NCBI GenBank assembly: GCA_910578645.1
Contig: CAJTQI010000005.1
Location: 124,001-188,000, forward strand
From: an uncultured Lachnospiraceae bacterium
GTDB lineage: Bacteria; Bacillota; Clostridia; Lachnospirales; Lachnospiraceae
Reading direction: 5' to 3'
Length of the DNA: 64,000 nt
Position numbers and translations under genes: made by a program. Under the pieces are notes generated by a model. The model ran no database searches and was not told where the DNA came from. It saw only the letters and a program-made list of their open reading frames with translations. This document shows, one piece after another, positions 46,248 to 54,495 of the stretch. Positions within the stretch are counted from its first letter, which is position 1, and every line of letters begins with the position of its first letter.

Positions 46248-46919
46248 TCACTCTTCCATCCGATAACCAAAACTGCGCACCGTCTTGATACACGCCGGAT
46301 AATGGAGCTTTTCCCGAAGACGTTTCATAGTCACTGTCAAAGTATTGTCATTCACATAATTCCCATTCATGTCCCACACACGCTCAAGAATCTGGCCGCG
46401 CATAAGAGTCCTGCCTTTATTCTCCATCAGAAACAAGAGCAATTGGTACTCCGGTTGGCTTAAAGCTACTTCCTCCAATCCGCAGTATACCGCTATTTTC
46501 TCCCTATCCAACACGATGTCCCCGCAGGACAGATTCGTTTCCTTAACCCTTTGCGTCCGCCTGAGCAATGCCAGAATACGGGAGTGCAGCACTTCCAGTT
46601 CAAAAGGCTTCACCACATAGTCATCCGCCCCGTCCGAAAAACCTGCAACAATATCCTGGGACTCTCCCCGGACAGTCAGAAAAATAACCGGAAGCTCTTT
46701 CCACACAGAGCGAATCCTCCTGCAAAACCTGTCTCCCCGCCCATCCGGCATATTCCAATCAAGCAGAATTATCTGCGGGCACATGGCCCTGAGCGCCTGC
46801 TCCGCGTGGGCAATTGTACTGTAAACATTTACGCAAAACCCTCGTTGCTCCAAATATTCTTTGACAGACTGTGCGATGGACAGGTCGTCTTCAATATAGT
46901 AGATTGTTGTCATGTTCAT
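46248..46919 (-). CDS. OmpR-family response regulator
   Basis: The 223-residue protein has a receiver domain with DD at 11-12, phospho-acceptor Asp54 (LLDWNMPDG) and Lys104 (VVKPFE). A winged-helix output domain ends VTMKRLREKLHYPACIKTVR-SFGYRMEE. The ATG at 46919 follows GGGGA. No kinase gene follows directly; the next kinase on the strand is at 37379-38590 beyond the R-M island, which suggests one operon split by insertion. It may act on the ABC genes at 33722-36685. Confidence 0.92.
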   Translation of the reverse strand: MNMTTIYYIEDDLSIAQSVKEYLEQRGFCVNVYSTIAHAEQALRAMCPQIILLDWNMPDGRGDRFCRRIRSVWKELPVIFLTVRGESQDIVAGFSDGADDYVVKPFELEVLHSRILALLRRTQRVKETNLSCGDIVLDREKIAVYCGLEEVALSQPEYQLLLFLMENKGRTLMRGQILERVWDMNGNYVNDNTLTVTMKRLREKLHYPACIKTVRSFGYRMEE

Positions 46920-46924
46920 TGTAG

Positions 46925-47003
46925 TCCCCATTCCGGAATATTTTACGCGACGAAGCGCTTCTTTACTGAGTAAAGCCACAAACCTCAAATTTGTGTCTGC
47001 CAT
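46925..47003 (-). other. Hairpin-rich leader upstream of the response regulator
   Basis: On the minus strand, CACAAA/TTTGTG, CTTTAC-TCA-GTAAAG and the palindrome GAAGCGCTTC follow one another before the start codon. The order of small hairpins before a ribosome site recalls the leader repeats, but sequence likeness is slight (ACAAA/TTTGTG only). Bases 47004-47172 show nothing further. Confidence 0.3.
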
Positions 47004-47172
47004 CAGGTCTTATTTGTGACGCTCCGGCATAAATAGTTGATTTTTCATACTATGTTGCAATGATATCATATCTCCATCATCATCAAATAACAACCCAATT
47101 TTTCAACGAGTGGAAAGCACTGACAAAAGATAAAACGCTTTCTCAAAGCCCTTCAAAAACCCTTACATCGAC

Positions 47173-47196
47173 GGTTTATACCAAATGGTATAAACC
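47173..47196 (+). promoter_or_regulatory. Palindromic operator candidate upstream of the aldo/keto reductase
   Basis: GGTTTATACC-AAAT-GGTATAAACC is a perfect 10-bp inverted repeat 69 bp before the ATG. It overlaps TATAAA-like sequence, as MerR- or TetR-type operators often do. No regulator gene of those families is adjacent. Confidence 0.5.
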
Positions 47197-47264
47197 AGTA
47201 TCCAAAAGGTGACTTCCGTTTTTTTACCGGCAAACTATAATGAAATAAAAAGGAGGTCTTGGAA

Positions 47265-48254
47265 ATGGAAAAAAGAAAACTTGGAAGCAGTGAATTGTAT
47301 ATCAACCCTGTCGGTCTGGGCTGCATGGGATTCAGTCATGCATCCGGCGACCCAATGGAAAAAAGTGCGGCTGTCAAAATACTCAGAAATGCTTACGAAA
47401 TCGGGTATGACTTTTTCGACACAGCGGAAGCCTATACCGGCATAAATGCTGACGGAACAATCTCTTACAATGAAGAGCTTGTAGGAGAAGCAGTCAAAGG
47501 GATTCGGGACAAGGTGGTAATCGCTACAAAAATGGGAGTCAGTCACAATGCCGACCGTTCTTTGAAATTGGATAGCTCCCCGGAAAACATTAAGCGAAGT
47601 GTAGAGGTCAGTCTGAAAAAACTGGGAACAGATTACATTGATTTATATTATCAACACCGGATTGACCCCAAAGTAGAACCGGAAACTGTTGCTCAAACCA
47701 TGTCAGAATTGATAAAAGAGGGGAAAATTCGGTACTGGGGAATTTCAGAAGCATCGGAAGAATATCTGCGCCGTGCAAATTCCATCTGTTCCGTTACTGC
47801 TATCGAAAATAGGTATTCTATGATGGCAAGATGGCATGAAACTATTTTCCCTGTATGTGAAGAACTAAACATTTCCTATGTTGCATTCTCCCCAATGGCA
47901 AATGGTTTCCTTACGGGAAAATATACACCTACTACCAAATTTGAGGGCAGCCAGGATTACCGTGCATCGATGCCGCAATATACCGAAGAAGGCTACTCAA
48001 AAGCAAAGGAACTTTTGGATATGCTAACAGGAATAGCGGCAGAAAAAAATGTAACAATGGGACAGTTATCACTTGCATGGATGTTAAACAAGAAGCCTTA
48101 TATTGTGCCTATACCGGGTTCTCGCAAGCCGGAGCGCTTGAAAGAAAACTTTGACGCAGGAAATATCATTTTAACAAAAGATGAGATTACTATGATTGAT
48201 TCTAAGTTAGACACTATGGATTTTGAGGTTTTTGGCGGTCACAGTTGCAAATAG
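47265..48254 (+). CDS. Aldo/keto reductase
   Basis: The 329-residue protein has the AKR tetrad in context: FFDTAEAYT (Asp, Tyr), VVIATKMG (Lys) and LYYQHRID (His), and an NADPH-binding C-terminal segment IPIPGSRKPERLKEN. It resembles YhdN/AKR13-type reductases that act on aldehydes and small carbonyls. AGGAGG precedes the ATG at 47265 with 8-bp spacing. Its TAG stop overlaps the AGGAG that begins leader copy D, so the next unit may be translationally coupled to it. A palindromic operator lies upstream. Confidence 0.92.
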   Translation: MEKRKLGSSELYINPVGLGCMGFSHASGDPMEKSAAVKILRNAYEIGYDFFDTAEAYTGINADGTISYNEELVGEAVKGIRDKVVIATKMGVSHNADRSLKLDSSPENIKRSVEVSLKKLGTDYIDLYYQHRIDPKVEPETVAQTMSELIKEGKIRYWGISEASEEYLRRANSICSVTAIENRYSMMARWHETIFPVCEELNISYVAFSPMANGFLTGKYTPTTKFEGSQDYRASMPQYTEEGYSKAKELLDMLTGIAAEKNVTMGQLSLAWMLNKKPYIVPIPGSRKPERLKENFDAGNIILTKDEITMIDSKLDTMDFEVFGGHSCK

Positions 48255-48383
48255 GAGAATGAAGATTGAAAATTAAAATTTTCAATCGCGAGATTTGTGT
48301 CTTCGCGTTGCTTGCCACAAACTCAGTTCATGCGCTGTCTCAAAAATAGTTGAGACAAAAGCAACGCAGAAATGGAGATAAAA
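48253..48383 (+). ncRNA. Structured leader repeat, copy D (70-aa protein gene)
   Basis: AGGAG overlaps the stop codon of the aldo/keto reductase. A perfect 10-bp stem GATTGAAAAT/ATTTTCAATC follows, then CGCGAGATTTGTGTC with CACAAACTC downstream. Next are GTCTCAA/TTGAGAC and GCGTTGCTT pairing with AAGCAACGC, and AATGGAG before the ATG at 48384. Closest to copy A. From the TTG after the first ribosome site a 27-codon peptide could be read, ending inside the leader. Confidence 0.75.
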
Positions 48384-48596
48384 ATGACAAGACATGAGAA
48401 TTTATCAATGGGAAGAAAAGCAGAAACTATTTATACGGCGGCAAAGAAAAATTGTTTAATTTGCAAAAAAAGAAAAGCCCTTTCTATGGCACAAAATAGT
48501 GTCAGCTCTTTTGAAGAGAACATAAGAAGAAATGCGGCGTCCAAGGCATGCTACGTGTATATTAACGGGATTTCAATGCCGGTGCTGAGCGCATAA
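48384..48596 (+). CDS. Uncharacterised 70-aa protein, copy 1
   Basis: The small basic protein begins MTRHENLSMGRKAETIYTAA and contains NCLICKKRK (a CxxC pair). It ends KACYVYINGISMPVLSA. I do not recognise it. Its near-identical twin is at 52267-52479 on the other strand (about 89% identical by eye), and likeness continues past the stop into the terminator. Two conserved copies with ribosome sites argue for a real gene. GGAG precedes the ATG; an ATG at 48372 is less likely. Confidence 0.65.
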   Translation: MTRHENLSMGRKAETIYTAAKKNCLICKKRKALSMAQNSVSSFEENIRRNAASKACYVYINGISMPVLSA

Positions 48597-48621
48597 ATAT
48601 GGGCTGGTAAAGTTGTCATAT

Positions 48622-48650
48622 AGTCGGCGGGCAGAAACTGTCCGCCTGAC
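48622..48650 (+). terminator. Imperfect hairpin after the 70-aa gene copy 1
   Basis: GTCGGCGGGCAG pairs with CTGTCCGCCTGAC (one bulge, one mismatch-like G-U). It lacks a T-run, unlike the matching perfect terminator of copy 2. The rest of the gap to 48875 shows AT-rich sequence without a gene. Confidence 0.45.
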
Positions 48651-48875
48651 CCTATTCAAGCTACATATCTATCATCAGTACGCTTTTTCCCTTAAAGTAT
48701 TCCTTAGCTCTGTTTTAACCTAAAATCCCAACTATAGCCACTAAATCAAAAATTTAATTAAATAAAAAGCGCTGATTTCTCGCCTCAAATTTCAAACTAT
48801 ACAAGCAAATTTTTATTGTACCTCTTTCTATTTGCTGTTATACTTTGTTTATGTATACAGAAAGAAGGTCTTGAA

Positions 48876-49850
48876 ATGAGTGCTCCACAGACAATCAACG
48901 GTTTAATGCGACATTTAAGGAATGATTGCAACGTTCAAATCAGTGGCAGTTATCAAAAACAACAATTAATCAGTTATGGTTACTACCATGGATATAAAGG
49001 CTATCGTTTCATAAAAAACAGACATAATCAAATTCCATATACAGATTTCAGTGAAGTAATTGCTGTAATTGAATATGATAACAATTTAAAAGCCGCATTA
49101 TACTCTGACTTGATGTTTATAGAAACCGCCATAAAAAATATTGTCTGCAATGAATCTGTAAATAGTTTAAAACTTAGCACATTTGAACACATCTATAAAG
49201 AACGTATGTGCGACAATACTACAAATACAAAGTTACAATCCAAACGCCTTAAGCTGCGAAACTCTGTATATTCAAAGTTGTCCACGCGTTACCATGATGA
49301 AGAAGGTAGTGATAACCAGATGGTTCGTCACTTTTATAACCGTGGAGAAGATGCCCCTCTATGGGTTGTTTTCGAAATATTATATCTAAGTGACCTTGCA
49401 AGCTTTTTTGAATGTTTAAATGAATCAGTGAGAGAACACATTATGACGCAATTAAGCATGTTTGACGTTTCTATTGATACAAATAGGAATCTGCTCAGCA
49501 GTATGCTGTATACCATAAAATCACTCCGCAATTCCGTTGCCCATAATAATATAATTTTTGATACCAGATTTAAAGACAGGAAAATCAGCCCCGTACTTAA
49601 AAAATGGATTGAAAAAGAAACCGGCATACAAAATATCACCTTGTATTCTCTGATTGACTACATAATTATCGTATGTTGTTTGCTGAAACGTGTTGATTTT
49701 AGTTCTGTAAGAGCGAATCAACTAGTTCATGCCTACAAAAACCAAAACCAGTTTCTTCAAAACAGTGTTGCACCTGCAATTTACGCACAAATTATTCAGC
49801 AAAATGTCACGCAAAAAATAACCGCTTTGGAAACTTACCTCAATACATAA
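48876..49850 (+). CDS. Abi family (AbiD/AbiF-like, Abi_2) abortive infection protein
   Basis: The 324-residue protein begins MSAPQTINGLMRHLRND, has the Abi_2 pattern (LISYGYYHGYKGYRF, YDNNLKAALYSDLMFIETAI, LWVVFEILYLSDLASFFECL) and carries KSLRNSVAHNN, an R-x4-H HEPN-type RNase motif, near residue 215. Relatives stop phage growth by RNA cleavage in the infected cell, and some are toxin components. The ATG at 48876 follows AAGAAGG. It is much AT-richer than the flanking genes, which suggests recent transfer. It lies between two inverted copies of the 70-aa gene. Confidence 0.85.
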   Translation: MSAPQTINGLMRHLRNDCNVQISGSYQKQQLISYGYYHGYKGYRFIKNRHNQIPYTDFSEVIAVIEYDNNLKAALYSDLMFIETAIKNIVCNESVNSLKLSTFEHIYKERMCDNTTNTKLQSKRLKLRNSVYSKLSTRYHDEEGSDNQMVRHFYNRGEDAPLWVVFEILYLSDLASFFECLNESVREHIMTQLSMFDVSIDTNRNLLSSMLYTIKSLRNSVAHNNIIFDTRFKDRKISPVLKKWIEKETGIQNITLYSLIDYIIIVCCLLKRVDFSSVRANQLVHAYKNQNQFLQNSVAPAIYAQIIQQNVTQKITALETYLNT

Positions 49851-49944
49851 ATACTTTAATAAAAACAAATTTATCTTGTATTTTTTTGGTTTATATTGTA
49901 TATTATAATTATTGAAAGAGGTGTATGTTTTAGGACTGCACTGG

Positions 49945-49970
49945 GAGAGTCACTCTGTGGCTCTCTTTTA
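49945..49970 (+). terminator. Terminator downstream of the Abi gene
   Basis: GAGAGTCAC pairs with GTGGCTCTC (one T-G pair) around a TCT loop and is followed by TTTTA. A TATAAT-containing stretch near 49900 lies between the Abi stop and this hairpin, so a short independent RNA is possible. The remainder to 50107 shows no gene. Confidence 0.6.
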
Positions 49971-50107
49971 TGTTACTCATCTCCAAAACAGGCTTCGCCT
50001 TTGACTCCACTCAGACTCCCTTTTATTTTATATACGAAACAGTTTCCACTATTACGCCGCTTTCTGCTAATGTCTCTGTGCCATATCTCCATCCATAAAT
50101 CGCTAAG

Positions 50108-50752
50108 TTAATATTCTTTTTTATGATAGATACTTACGGTCAACGGATAGGATAAAGCGAAGACTAATAGTGAACACAAAACCAAAACAGCCGCGCTTAA
50201 TAGAATTGTAGTTACACCGGGGGCCAAATAAAGATTAAGTACACTGATAATTCCCAATACGACACCAATTCCACCAAGCAAGCTGATTACTAAAAATACA
50301 TCACTTCTTTCTTCGCCGCCCAAATAGAATAAGGGAAAGAAAAATGCTCCTGTAAAAATGCTTACACTAATTCCCAGTGCAAATATTGAAACTACGTCAA
50401 TGCTATTATCATAAGGACAGCCATGTAATGCCCATGATACGCTTATAACGATTCCTGCATAAAATATTCCCACAAGCAGCCACATTATTTGACTGATAAA
50501 ATAGCTTTTAACAATAGCCGCTCTCTTTACAGGCAAAGTTAATTTGTATTTTCCCCATTTTGAAATAAACTCTTTCTTTATGCTTGTAATTGCATTTGCG
50601 TAAAAGCCCACCATGCTTATCAGACTATATCCAATCAGAAGCGGTTGGCTGATAACCGCAACAACAAAAATCCCCAACAGCAGCATAAAAACCGAAAAAA
50701 CTTTCGCATTTGAACATACCGTCAAAAAATTATTTTTAAGCAGCCCTTTCAT
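50108..50752 (-). CDS. ABC-2 type transporter permease
   Basis: The 214-residue protein has six hydrophobic segments without a soluble domain, typical of the ABC2 membrane subunits encoded with GntR/YtrA operons. It overlaps the ATPase gene by 4 bp, so the two are coupled. It probably exports peptides or acts in envelope stress; the substrate is not visible. Confidence 0.85.
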   Translation of the reverse strand: MKGLLKNNFLTVCSNAKVFSVFMLLLGIFVVAVISQPLLIGYSLISMVGFYANAITSIKKEFISKWGKYKLTLPVKRAAIVKSYFISQIMWLLVGIFYAGIVISVSWALHGCPYDNSIDVVSIFALGISVSIFTGAFFFPLFYLGGEERSDVFLVISLLGGIGVVLGIISVLNLYLAPGVTTILLSAAVLVLCSLLVFALSYPLTVSIYHKKEY

Positions 50753-51615
50753 ACCCGTTCTCCCTTTACCAATAACAGCATGATTTCTTCAACCGAAACA
50801 TGGTCTACAACCGTACCCTTATATTTCCGCTGCGCTTCTTTCCCGTTAGCAACCAGTACATCAATCTGAAAATCCCGTTTTCGATAGACAATAATATCAC
50901 TGGACTCTAGTGCAAGGAACTGACTTTCCCTGCAACGCATAACAGCGTAATTATATACCAAATCATTTTTGGATACGGTCATAATTAATTTCCCGTTATG
51001 AATGAATGTGATATAATCTGCGACTTTTTCTAAATCACTTGTGATATGAGAAGATAAAAGAATAGAATGGCTCTCTTCCTGCACAAATTCAAGAAAAACA
51101 TCCAACATTTCATCACGCATAATGGGGTCTAAACCACTGGTTGCTTCATCCAATATCAATAGCTGTGGATGGTGTGACAAGGCAACTGCAATAGCCAGCT
51201 TCATAGCCATTCCTCTGGAATAATTTTTAATTTTTTGATTAACAGGTAGATGAAAATCCTCTAAATATTTTTGAAACAGGGCATTATCCCATTGCGTATA
51301 AATCCCCTCCATAACTTGCGCTAATTGTTTCGCTGTCCAAAATCCGGGGAAATTATCTCCATCGTAAACCACACCAATTTTCTCTCGAATATCTGTGTCA
51401 ACATCCCGCATTTCTTTTCCAAACAGTTTTACCATACCGCTGTCTTTTCTGACAGTATTTAATATACAGCCAATCGTGGTAGTTTTACCTGCTCCGTTTT
51501 CACCAACAAAGCCCAGAATAGCCCCATACGGTAATGAAAAAGAGAGTTTATCCAATATAAAGTTTGACTTTGGAAAAGATTTACATATCTGTTGCAATTC
51601 TAAAATGTTTTCCAT
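50749..51615 (-). CDS. ABC-2 type transporter ATP-binding protein
   Basis: A 288-residue ATPase with Walker A GENGAGKTT, signature YSRGMAMKLA (the SGG variant usual in YtrB/BcrA-like ATPases), Walker B LLILDEATSGLDP and H-loop LSSHITSD. The C-terminal ~70 residues form the extra domain of this branch. It follows the GntR gene by 1 bp and overlaps the permease by 4 bp. The operon plan (GntR - ATPase - permease) matches cell-wall-antibiotic inducible exporters of the ytr type. Confidence 0.92.
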   Translation of the reverse strand: MENILELQQICKSFPKSNFILDKLSFSLPYGAILGFVGENGAGKTTTIGCILNTVRKDSGMVKLFGKEMRDVDTDIREKIGVVYDGDNFPGFWTAKQLAQVMEGIYTQWDNALFQKYLEDFHLPVNQKIKNYSRGMAMKLAIAVALSHHPQLLILDEATSGLDPIMRDEMLDVFLEFVQEESHSILLSSHITSDLEKVADYITFIHNGKLIMTVSKNDLVYNYAVMRCRESQFLALESSDIIVYRKRDFQIDVLVANGKEAQRKYKGTVVDHVSVEEIMLLLVKGERV

Positions 51616-51616
51616 G

Positions 51617-51994
51617 CTATTCGTCCTCCTGATAAAACATAGTTAATAATTCCGTCAATTTTTCAAGAGAAATATTGCTCATTCTCCCTATTTCGGCAGC
51701 CGTCTGTAAGTGTTCCTCGGCTATACGCTGCTGTTCTTCTTGATAAAATTCTTTATTCCGCGCCGACACAAAACTTCCTCTGCCAACCGTCGTTTCAATA
51801 AACCCGTCTCTTTGTAAATCCTCATAGGCTTTTTGGACTGTAATGACGCTTACATGAATTGATTTTGCCAAAGCCCGCATGGAAGGGATTACATCACCTG
51901 CCTGTAATTCGCCGCTCATTATCATTGCCTTGATTTGTGATGTGATTTGTTCATAAATCGGTTTATTGGCATTGTTGCTAATAATGATTTCCAT
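51617..51994 (-). CDS. GntR-family regulator (YtrA subfamily)
   Basis: The 125-residue protein has a GntR winged helix-turn-helix at ~10-75 (PIYEQITSQIKAMIMSGELQ, VIPSMRALAKSIHVSVITVQ) and a short dimerisation tail, as in YtrA-type repressors rather than longer FadR types. It is the first gene of the operon with the ABC-2 transporter and most likely represses it. No ligand domain is present, so the signal is unclear. Confidence 0.92.
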   Translation of the reverse strand: MEIIISNNANKPIYEQITSQIKAMIMSGELQAGDVIPSMRALAKSIHVSVITVQKAYEDLQRDGFIETTVGRGSFVSARNKEFYQEEQQRIAEEHLQTAAEIGRMSNISLEKLTELLTMFYQEDE

Positions 51995-52206
51995 TATGCA
52001 CTACCTCTGCTTCCAAAATGTACTCAATGTACAAGTACATTATATCACCCTTGCTATTATAGTCAATCCCCAACTACTCATGGCTGTCATACACTCGTTG
52101 ACTATAAGCAGCCTTACATTCTTTTTATATTTGATAACTTCAACAACTCAGCACATAACGCAAAATCAGATTATTTATCATATTTATTTTAAGATGGAAT
52201 ACAGTG

Positions 52207-52241
52207 AAAAAAAGTCGGCGGACAGTCCTTATCCGCCGACT
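52207..52241 (-). terminator. Rho-independent terminator of 70-aa gene copy 2
   Basis: On the minus strand AGTCGGCGGA pairs perfectly with TCCGCCGACT and is followed by seven Ts. It lies 26 bp past the stop codon at 52267. Confidence 0.88.
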
Positions 52242-52266
52242 ATATGACAGCTTTACCAGCCCATAT

Positions 52267-52479
52267 CTATGCGCTCAGCACTGGCATTGAAATCCCGTTA
52301 ATATACACGTAACATGCCTTGGACACCGCGTTTCTTCTTATGCTCTCTTCAAATGAGCTGACACTGTTTTGTGTCCTAGAAAGGGCTTTCTTCTTTTTGC
52401 AAATCAAACAATTTTTCTTGGACGCCGTGTAAATAGATTCTGCTTTTCTTCCCATTGAGAAATTTTCATGTCTTGTCAT
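52267..52479 (-). CDS. Uncharacterised 70-aa protein, copy 2
   Basis: It is nearly identical to the protein at 48384-48596 (MTRHENFSMGRKAESIYTAS at the start, the same KACYVYINGISMPVLSA end) but on the opposite strand. AGGAGG lies 8 bases before the ATG, and a perfect terminator follows. Unlike copy 1 it has no leader repeat upstream; the similarity starts about at the ribosome site. Together the pair forms inverted repeats around the Abi gene and the GntR-ABC operon. Confidence 0.68.
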   Translation of the reverse strand: MTRHENFSMGRKAESIYTASKKNCLICKKKKALSRTQNSVSSFEESIRRNAVSKACYVYINGISMPVLSA

Positions 52480-52735
52480 TTTTTCATCCTCCTATATTAT
52501 GGTTTTGATTTTTTGAAATCTTTCCCTTCGTTCTGCTTATATTGTATGGAGCTTCTGTCCTGGCATCAATTTGACTTTCAGGATATTCTTATAAGAAAAA
52601 CTAATAGGAAAACTAATGTAAATATAAAATACCATTACATAGAAAAAGAAGATTGTACTTTTATTTGTTTTTTAATATATTCTTTATGTATTCTCTAAGT
52701 TTTTTGTGCCTGATTATGTGAAATGATTTTTTGTC

Positions 52736-52785
52736 AGATGTGCATCAATTTATGGGACATACGTTGATGAAATTGATGTGCATCT
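52736..52785. repeat. 16-bp imperfect inverted repeat
   Basis: AGATGTGCATCAATTT and AAATTGATGTGCATCT can pair over 16 positions (two G-U) around an 18-nt loop. It lies in an AT-rich gap (52480-52848) that holds no gene I can support. It may be the end of a lost element or a hairpin in an untranslated RNA. Confidence 0.45.
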
Positions 52786-52848
52786 AGCGTAAAATTAGCT
52801 ATAAATGCAGATACAAGAGAGAGTCTGAGAATACGTCTTTTCATACTT

Positions 52849-53081
52849 TCGCAGGAATATGAGATTTTCTTAATATTCCGATAAACTTCCAGTAATTTCG
52901 GGGCATGGACGCCCCGAAAAGCCCGATGTTAGCCCGGATGGCGGATAGAGGGCGGTTACGTCCGTTTCCATAAATTTCCCGGAATATTTTAGAAAATCCA
53001 TATGACGCAGACGGACACAAGGGAACATTTTATGCGATTTGCCGGTACAACTAATAAAATACACCTTTTGACACCCTAATC
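52849..53081. mobile_element. Left-truncated copy of the 36871-37190 element
   Basis: From TTCGCAGGAATATGAG to ACACCCTAAT it follows the larger element almost base for base, including the GGGGCATGGACGCCCC hairpin and GACGGACACAAGGGAACATT. The left arm is absent. A TATAAT at 53125-53130 just beyond it probably belongs to the AraC gene promoter. Confidence 0.75.
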
Positions 53082-53250
53082 ACAATAGAAATATTTCATA
53101 ATAGTATTTTTATTTGTTTTATGATATAATTTACTCATGGCGCAAAACATCCTGCGGCAAATTTCAGCAAGGCAGCGTTTGCATCATACACATACCACGG
53201 AGCAATATAGAGAAGGAAAAAAGTCAAAAGAAAGAGGTATCACAAATAAT

Positions 53251-54033
53251 ATGGCAGAGAAAACCACAAGCCTGGATAAGCAAATCACATGCATGGCATA
53301 TATCCACCGTGAAAACAATTTCAGACACCATTACTATGATGAAGAGATGAAACAATATGAATTGATGAAGGTTGGAGACCCTTGCGCCATTGCAGAAAGT
53401 ACCCGCATGATGTCATCAAACCTGCGCGGCCATCTGTCCGATGACCCTGTGCGGAATATGAAGTATCTTTTTGTTGCATCCGTCACAATCGCAACACGTT
53501 TTGCTATTGAGGGCGGCCTTGATTCTGAAACTGCCTACAATATCAGCGACCTCTATATCAATAAGATGGATGCCTTGGGTAACGTAAGCGAAATACTGGA
53601 ACTGCACCGCGACATGTTCACCTATTTTACAAAGCAGATGGCAAACCTCAAAAAGCAGTGCGTTTTTTCTAAACCCGTTATCCAGTGCCTTGACTATATC
53701 GACTTAAACCTCCATACACACATCAAGATTGACGAACTGGCCAAGTACGTAAATCTGAATACAAGCTATCTTTCCACCCTCTTTAAAAAAGAGATGGGTA
53801 TTCCTGTCTCCGACTATATCCTCAATCGGCGCATTGACACCGCCAAAAATATGCTGCGCTATTCAGAATACCCCGCATCCCAAATCAGCGAAATCCTGGC
53901 CTTCAGCTCCCAGAGCCATTTTATCCGCTGTTTTAAAAAACTTACCGGAATGACCCCGAAAGAATATCAGAAACTGCATTATCGGGAAAATCTTAACGCA
54001 GCTCACAAACACAGCGAATCTAAAAATCATTGA
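53251..54033 (+). CDS. AraC-family transcriptional regulator
   Basis: From the ATG at 53251 the protein has 260 residues: an N-terminal ~150-residue sensing part (SSNLRGHLSDDPVRNMKYLF is typical of the YSIRK/xylose-type helper region) and a C-terminal pair of helix-turn-helices at ~160-250 (IDELAKYVNLNTSYLSTLFK, ISEILAFSSQSHFIRCFKKL). The frame is open to 53137, but a TATAAT at 53125 would place transcription start at that ATG. AAAGAGG lies 13 bases before the chosen start. Target unknown. Confidence 0.88.
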   Translation: MAEKTTSLDKQITCMAYIHRENNFRHHYYDEEMKQYELMKVGDPCAIAESTRMMSSNLRGHLSDDPVRNMKYLFVASVTIATRFAIEGGLDSETAYNISDLYINKMDALGNVSEILELHRDMFTYFTKQMANLKKQCVFSKPVIQCLDYIDLNLHTHIKIDELAKYVNLNTSYLSTLFKKEMGIPVSDYILNRRIDTAKNMLRYSEYPASQISEILAFSSQSHFIRCFKKLTGMTPKEYQKLHYRENLNAAHKHSESKNH

Positions 54034-54090
54034 AAAAGCCTGCTAATTTCCATATGGAACACAAACACCCATGAAAGGAGACATTATCAT

Positions 54091-54495
54091 ATGAAAACAA
54101 TCAGAGTAGCAGCCGCCATCATAAGGCGCGGCAATCAAATACTGGCAACCCAGCGTGGATACGGGAAATTTAAAGGCGGATGGGAATTTCCCGGCGGGAA
54201 AATCGAGCCCGGCGAAACACCGATTTATGCGTTAAAGCGGGAAATACAAGAAGAACTGGACACGGAAATCGAGGTCGGCAGCCTGCTTGATACGGTGGAA
54301 TATGACTACCCGGATTTCCACCTGTCCATGGACTGCTTCTGGTGCACCATGCCAACAGACACCATGATTCTCAAAGAACATGAAGCCGCCAGATGGCTTG
54401 GTGCAGAACAAATCGACAGCGTAAACTGGCTGCCTGCCGACCTGGATTTGGTACAAAAAATTAAATGTATCCTCAGTGAACAGAGGGTATCCTAA
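54091..54495 (+). CDS. mutT: Nudix hydrolase (MutT-like, 8-oxo-dGTP diphosphatase)
   Basis: The 134-residue protein has a full Nudix box GGKIEPGETPIYALKREIQE-EL (Gx5Ex7REUxEE) at ~35-57 and the MutT opening VAAAIIRRGNQILATQR. It probably cleans oxidised nucleotides. AAAGGAG precedes the ATG. The last residues (ILSEQRVS) are encoded by a half-site of the CCTCAGTGAACA repeat. Its end overlaps the end of the convergent helicase gene by 4 bp. Confidence 0.88.
   Translation: MKTIRVAAAIIRRGNQILATQRGYGKFKGGWEFPGGKIEPGETPIYALKREIQEELDTEIEVGSLLDTVEYDYPDFHLSMDCFWCTMPTDTMILKEHEAARWLGAEQIDSVNWLPADLDLVQKIKCILSEQRVS
54471..54488. repeat. Half-site of the CCTCAGTGAACAAAGG repeat inside the Nudix gene end
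   Basis: CCTCAGTGAACAGAGGGT matches one arm of the element at 18057-18335. No second arm is close by. Confidence 0.45.
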
